DNA of 64,000 bases from Coffea arabica (Eukaryota; Streptophyta; Magnoliopsida; Gentianales; Rubiaceae). The notes beneath the pieces were generated by a model, which worked only from the letters and a program-made list of their open reading frames with translations, made no database searches and was not told the DNA's origin. Shown piece after piece: positions 60,801-64,000 of the stretch (position 1 is its first letter; every line of letters begins with the position of its first letter). The translations under genes and the position numbers were made by a program. Where the stretch lies: positions 868,001 to 932,000 of the forward strand of contig NC_092329.1 in assembly GCF_036785885.1 (NCBI RefSeq), read 5' to 3'.

Positions 60801-63478
60801 GAAGCCACAAACTCCAGGCATTTACACTTAAATCCATATTCATGGACATGAACCTTCGCCTTCACTTCATCTTGGTGAGGCAATAAAGAGTTATCATATT
60901 GCTCAAGTATTGAATTTCCCAAACAGCCAACACTGGAAATTATCTGAAGGAAATATCTCATTTAAAATGGATCTGATCTTACGACTAAACATTCTCTCCA
61001 TCCTGAACGTAACGTTAATATTTCCTCACCCTTCTCATAATTCTTGTCATGGTCATTCATTTAACTAGACCTCCTGTTTAGATTAACTTTTTTCTTGTTA
61101 ACAGCAGGGGCTGCACGAACACAGGCCCCCACTGCCACAAATTATGACGTAGGCGGGCACCCCTCTCAAGTGCAATGGAGGTCACCGACCTAGGCCATGG
61201 GCCTTCTTGATCACCCATTGACCCCATCCAGGTAAGTACGCATTTAGATTAACTTCCACATGCATAAGAACATTATAATGGCAGCAAATACAAAAGATTA
61301 CTTTGAGATCCAAAAGGAGGAAGAAAACCACTCACACTAGAGCTAAAAGTGACACTGATTTTCTCAATAATGTCCACAAATATCTCCTCCCTCTTACGAC
61401 CTCCTGGTTCATTTGCCACCACAGACTTTGTAATGGCTGTTCCGGGCATTCTTTTGCTCCCTTGCTGAAACCATTAAGGTTATAGGAGTTAATGAAAGCA
61501 TATCATCTTAGTACCAATACAAAAGCCATAGCAATGTATAAACTTGGTGTTGATGTTCATGAGATATGCAATACCATAAACAAGGAAGCAGGACCAAGGG
61601 GAGGCAAACGGGCAGCATCAACCACAATTGGCTCGTTAAATACATATGACTTCAACACTTCAGTAGATGTTGTTTGTACGTATCCAAAATCCTAGCAAGG
61701 AAAGAATATGAAGCCATGCTCCAAGTTATAAGCTACTGAATAGCATGAAATGCAAAAAGGAAACAAAGGGAATGCTACACCAGACTGTCATTAACCACAT
61801 AAACAAGACCCCATGTAAATTTTAGAAAATAAAAATTCCTAAATATAAATGGGATAGCTAGAATGGTGTGAAGTTATGAACAACCAGACTCAGAAATGTA
61901 ATATAAGAAACAAATACCAGTGATAAATAACTCCTAGCAAATATCATCATTGGAGAGACAAAGACTAATATGTAATTCTTGGTGATGACGAAACTCCAGC
62001 AGCAGATAATTACATGAATTCTGAGTTTCTTTGCAATAACAGGCAGAGTATACATTACTAAGTACATCCATCATCCTAGCACTTACAATGACTTCGTCAA
62101 GCAACTCATAGACGAGAACAAAATTTTTGCGCAGTGAATCTTCACTAAGCACACCAAGATAATCTTTGATGACACGCGCAATCCTCTGTAAAAGCTCCAA
62201 AACCAGAGAAGGCGAGGTATTTGTTCTCATGGTCGCAACAAACAGCAGACCAACCACCTTAACATGGAAGTAGTTTACACCGTCCACGTTCTATTCATGT
62301 AAGAAAAGTAACATCATTAGCTTGCACTGTTCAGAAACAGTTAGACGCTAATAACAAAAGCATGCCAGAAAAAAACATGAGAAGAATGATAACCAAGGTA
62401 CACAAAAAAACATATATGCCACCTGTAGGTAACAGATATCCATCATTTTCAGAATTACATTCTTCCAGTTGAAATAACACTACTAGTGAATAAACAAGGT
62501 CAGCATTACTTCTTTTTTCTTGTTAAAGGAGGTACTTTGTGCATGTTGTTACCAACCTTTGCTAATTTCAGAAGCAAAAGTACTCTAATACAGAAAAAGG
62601 ATTTCGTCTCTTGGGTCCCCCAGAGGTGTCAGAATTTCTAAAGTACTCTAATACAATCCTTTATACAGATAAATATCACACTTACAAGCAGTTCCACACG
62701 GAAACAAAATACCTACAAAGACAGGTGGAGCCTCCTCTTCGGCATCTTCACTCCAAAACTTTACTTTGCGGAAGAAAATCTCTGCACTCCCTTTTTGCAC
62801 ATCACCACGATCTGAATTCATTCACATAATCTTAGCAAGAAAGAAGTGACAATCTGATAAATACAATTTAAAAGTGCAAGTATATTCATATTTGTAACAT
62901 ATAATATCAGTCGCCCCTATTACGTGAGTTCAGGCATTCCCCAGGGTCTGGCCACAATGAGCTTAATTGTTTATCATTCGATAAAAGTTCCAAAAGAGCT
63001 AACCAGAAAATTAGAATCAAATTAAATCATGGAATAGCGAAAAAAGATATAGTACTCTTTAACAAATAGGAAAAAGTAGAATCATGGGAGTACTTATTTG
63101 CTTACGCTATTCAGTGAATCAAGCATTAACATAGAAAAATGAAATATCCAAAAATTACGAAACAAAGAACAAGGAAATTTGCGTCGGCATTGATGGAACT
63201 TGGATTATTGAAACCAAATTCAATTCCCAATTGGCATAACTTTTTTTAGGTAAGTACACAATTAGCATACATACAGGCAGAATCGCACTGATTAGCATCT
63301 ATAATCGATAGAGATATGAAAATTCGAAGCTAAAGAGTTAATAATGAGATCTGCAACGAACATTCTGATTTCAAAGTTTTCGAGAGACGCATGTATAGAG
63401 AGAATAGAGGGGGAACTCACAGTCGCGAAAGACGATGTTATCGCCTCTTTGCGAGAGGACGAAGAACTGAGAGATCAT
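57822..63478 (-). CDS. AP4M: AP-4 complex subunit mu (AP4M)
   Basis: Thirteen coding exons on the minus strand: 63421-63478, 62717-62811, 62087-62290, 61575-61691, 61336-61464, 60179-60305, 59844-59947, 59641-59745, 59307-59401, 58417-58504, 58234-58294, 58051-58124 and 57822-57920. They give 451 aa, the same length as the Arabidopsis protein. The N terminus [19 protein letters not shown] is the longin-like domain that binds the AP-4 beta subunit. The mu homology domain (about 180-450) recognises sorting signals in cargo tails. The C terminus [11 protein letters not shown] matches Arabidopsis exactly. AP-4 acts at the trans-Golgi network and, in plants, in vacuolar sorting of storage proteins. 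The intron between 58417 and 58294 starts with GC (AAG then GCAACG) and ends in CAG; no GT donor nearby keeps the frame, so a GC-AG intron is likely. All other introns are GT-AG. Confidence 0.95.
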
Positions 63479-63637
63479 CACCACCAGTGCACCACCACCA
63501 CTTACTGGACGCTTCCGATTGGGAGCTTCGAAGCTTTTTCAGCTTTAATTCCTATCGGGTCGGGTCAACCTGATTTCCTGTCTGCACTGAATAGTACGGT
63601 ACCACTCCACTTATAGGGACAACTGAGAAATTCAGCG

Positions 63638-63651
63638 AGACGACGTCGTCT
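63638..63651. promoter_or_regulatory. 14-bp palindrome with GACGTC core
   Basis: AGACGACGTCGTCT is a perfect palindrome, 160 bp upstream of the AP4M start codon. The GACGTC core is a C-box, a class of site bound by plant bZIP factors. Use in AP4M control is a guess from position. Confidence 0.5.
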
Positions 63652-63922
63652 ATATTTCTCTTTCTTTCTTTCTTTTTTTTTTGACTAGAGGATTTGTGAG
63701 TAAATTCAGCTAGACCAACGTGGCATACATCCTAAAAGGTATAAAAAGGGGAGTATGAATATGAGCAGCAGTAATGGTAATGGCACCATGACTAGGTGGC
63801 TAAATTTGGAATTTCACCTTAACATATTAGTATTGTACAGATTGAGTTGGGTTGGTGGAACATTGGTCTTGTTGCCTTACTACGTGGAAGCAATTGGAGG
63901 CTGGTGAAGTTGCATGTCATTT

Positions 63923-64000
63923 AGGGTTCGTTTGGTTCCCCATAGAATTGGGGTTTAGAATTGGAATTGGGGTCCCAATTCCAATTCTTCAGTTTGGACA
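63923..64000 (+). mobile_element. Left end of a MITE cut by the window edge
   Basis: AGGGTTCGTTTGGTTCCCC followed by several AATTGGGG/GGAATTGGGG repeats is a familiar kind of plant MITE terminus. The rest lies outside the window, so family and ends cannot be settled. Confidence 0.45.

Larger units (their letters stand above)
63479..64000. other. AP4M upstream region
   Basis: Promoter side of AP4M with no coding sequence. It contains a 14-bp palindrome with an ACGT core (63638-63651), CT-rich tracts, and at the very end the start of a MITE. A plus-strand TATAAAAA at about 63741 could belong to a gene beyond the window. Confidence 0.5.

Noticed and set aside
61095-61225. GC-richer block (GCCCCCACTGCC to GGCCATGGGCC) inside an AP4M intron
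   Set aside because: Looks like an inserted fragment, but no ends, repeats or protein match could be seen.
63735-63760. Plus-strand TATAAAAA as a promoter
   Set aside because: No coding sequence follows within the window; it may serve a gene outside or be chance.

Overview
The window is nuclear DNA of a dicot plant. The genes have many short introns with AT-rich sequence between them, and all six confident proteins align from end to end with Arabidopsis-type families. Intergenic DNA is full of small plant transposons: MITEs beginning GTTTGGATTG, MULE-like and hAT-like foldbacks, and tRNA-derived SINEs. The repeat style fits an asterid (coffee family or a relative), but that placement is inference only.

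Layout. (1) 1-11145, plus strand: BRAT1/ATAD2-type AAA-ATPase with a bromodomain, ten coding exons, 1204 aa. A 600-bp purine/pyrimidine foldback sits in its first coding intron. (2) 11869-13218, minus: intronless AED3-type apoplastic aspartyl protease, convergent with BRAT1 and separated from it by a SINE-like repeat. (3) 18312-21176, minus: four-exon universal stress protein, 163 aa. (4) 26805-34298, plus: UBP16-type deubiquitinase with an N-terminal membrane segment and a MYND finger, eleven coding exons, 1177 aa. (5) 34299-49387: a 15-kb stretch with no convincing gene, filled with MITEs. It includes two adjacent copies of one MULE-like foldback, the first with a perfect 9-bp target duplication. 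(6) 49388-50377, minus: intronless AHL17-type AT-hook/PPC protein with a long, microsatellite-rich upstream region. (7) 50378-56851: more MITEs, including one element inserted in another, and a clean SINE with a 12-bp target duplication. (8) 56852-57224, minus: a secreted Leu/Pro-repeat protein broken by frameshifts. (9) 57822-63478, minus: AP-4 complex mu subunit (AP4M), thirteen coding exons, 451 aa, with one GC-AG intron.

The genes do not form a pathway or cluster. They are unrelated housekeeping, regulatory and stress genes in ordinary plant order. I found no RNA gene, CRISPR array or operon, and no convincing new multi-gene system. The observations most worth checking are the perfect 25-bp hairpin at 22868-22941, the foldback inside the BRAT1 intron, the paired MULE-like MITEs at 45956-46922, and the nested element at 53939-54588. 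Exon borders were placed by reading splice sites and keeping frame. Every multi-exon gene closes in frame, but none has been tested against transcripts.
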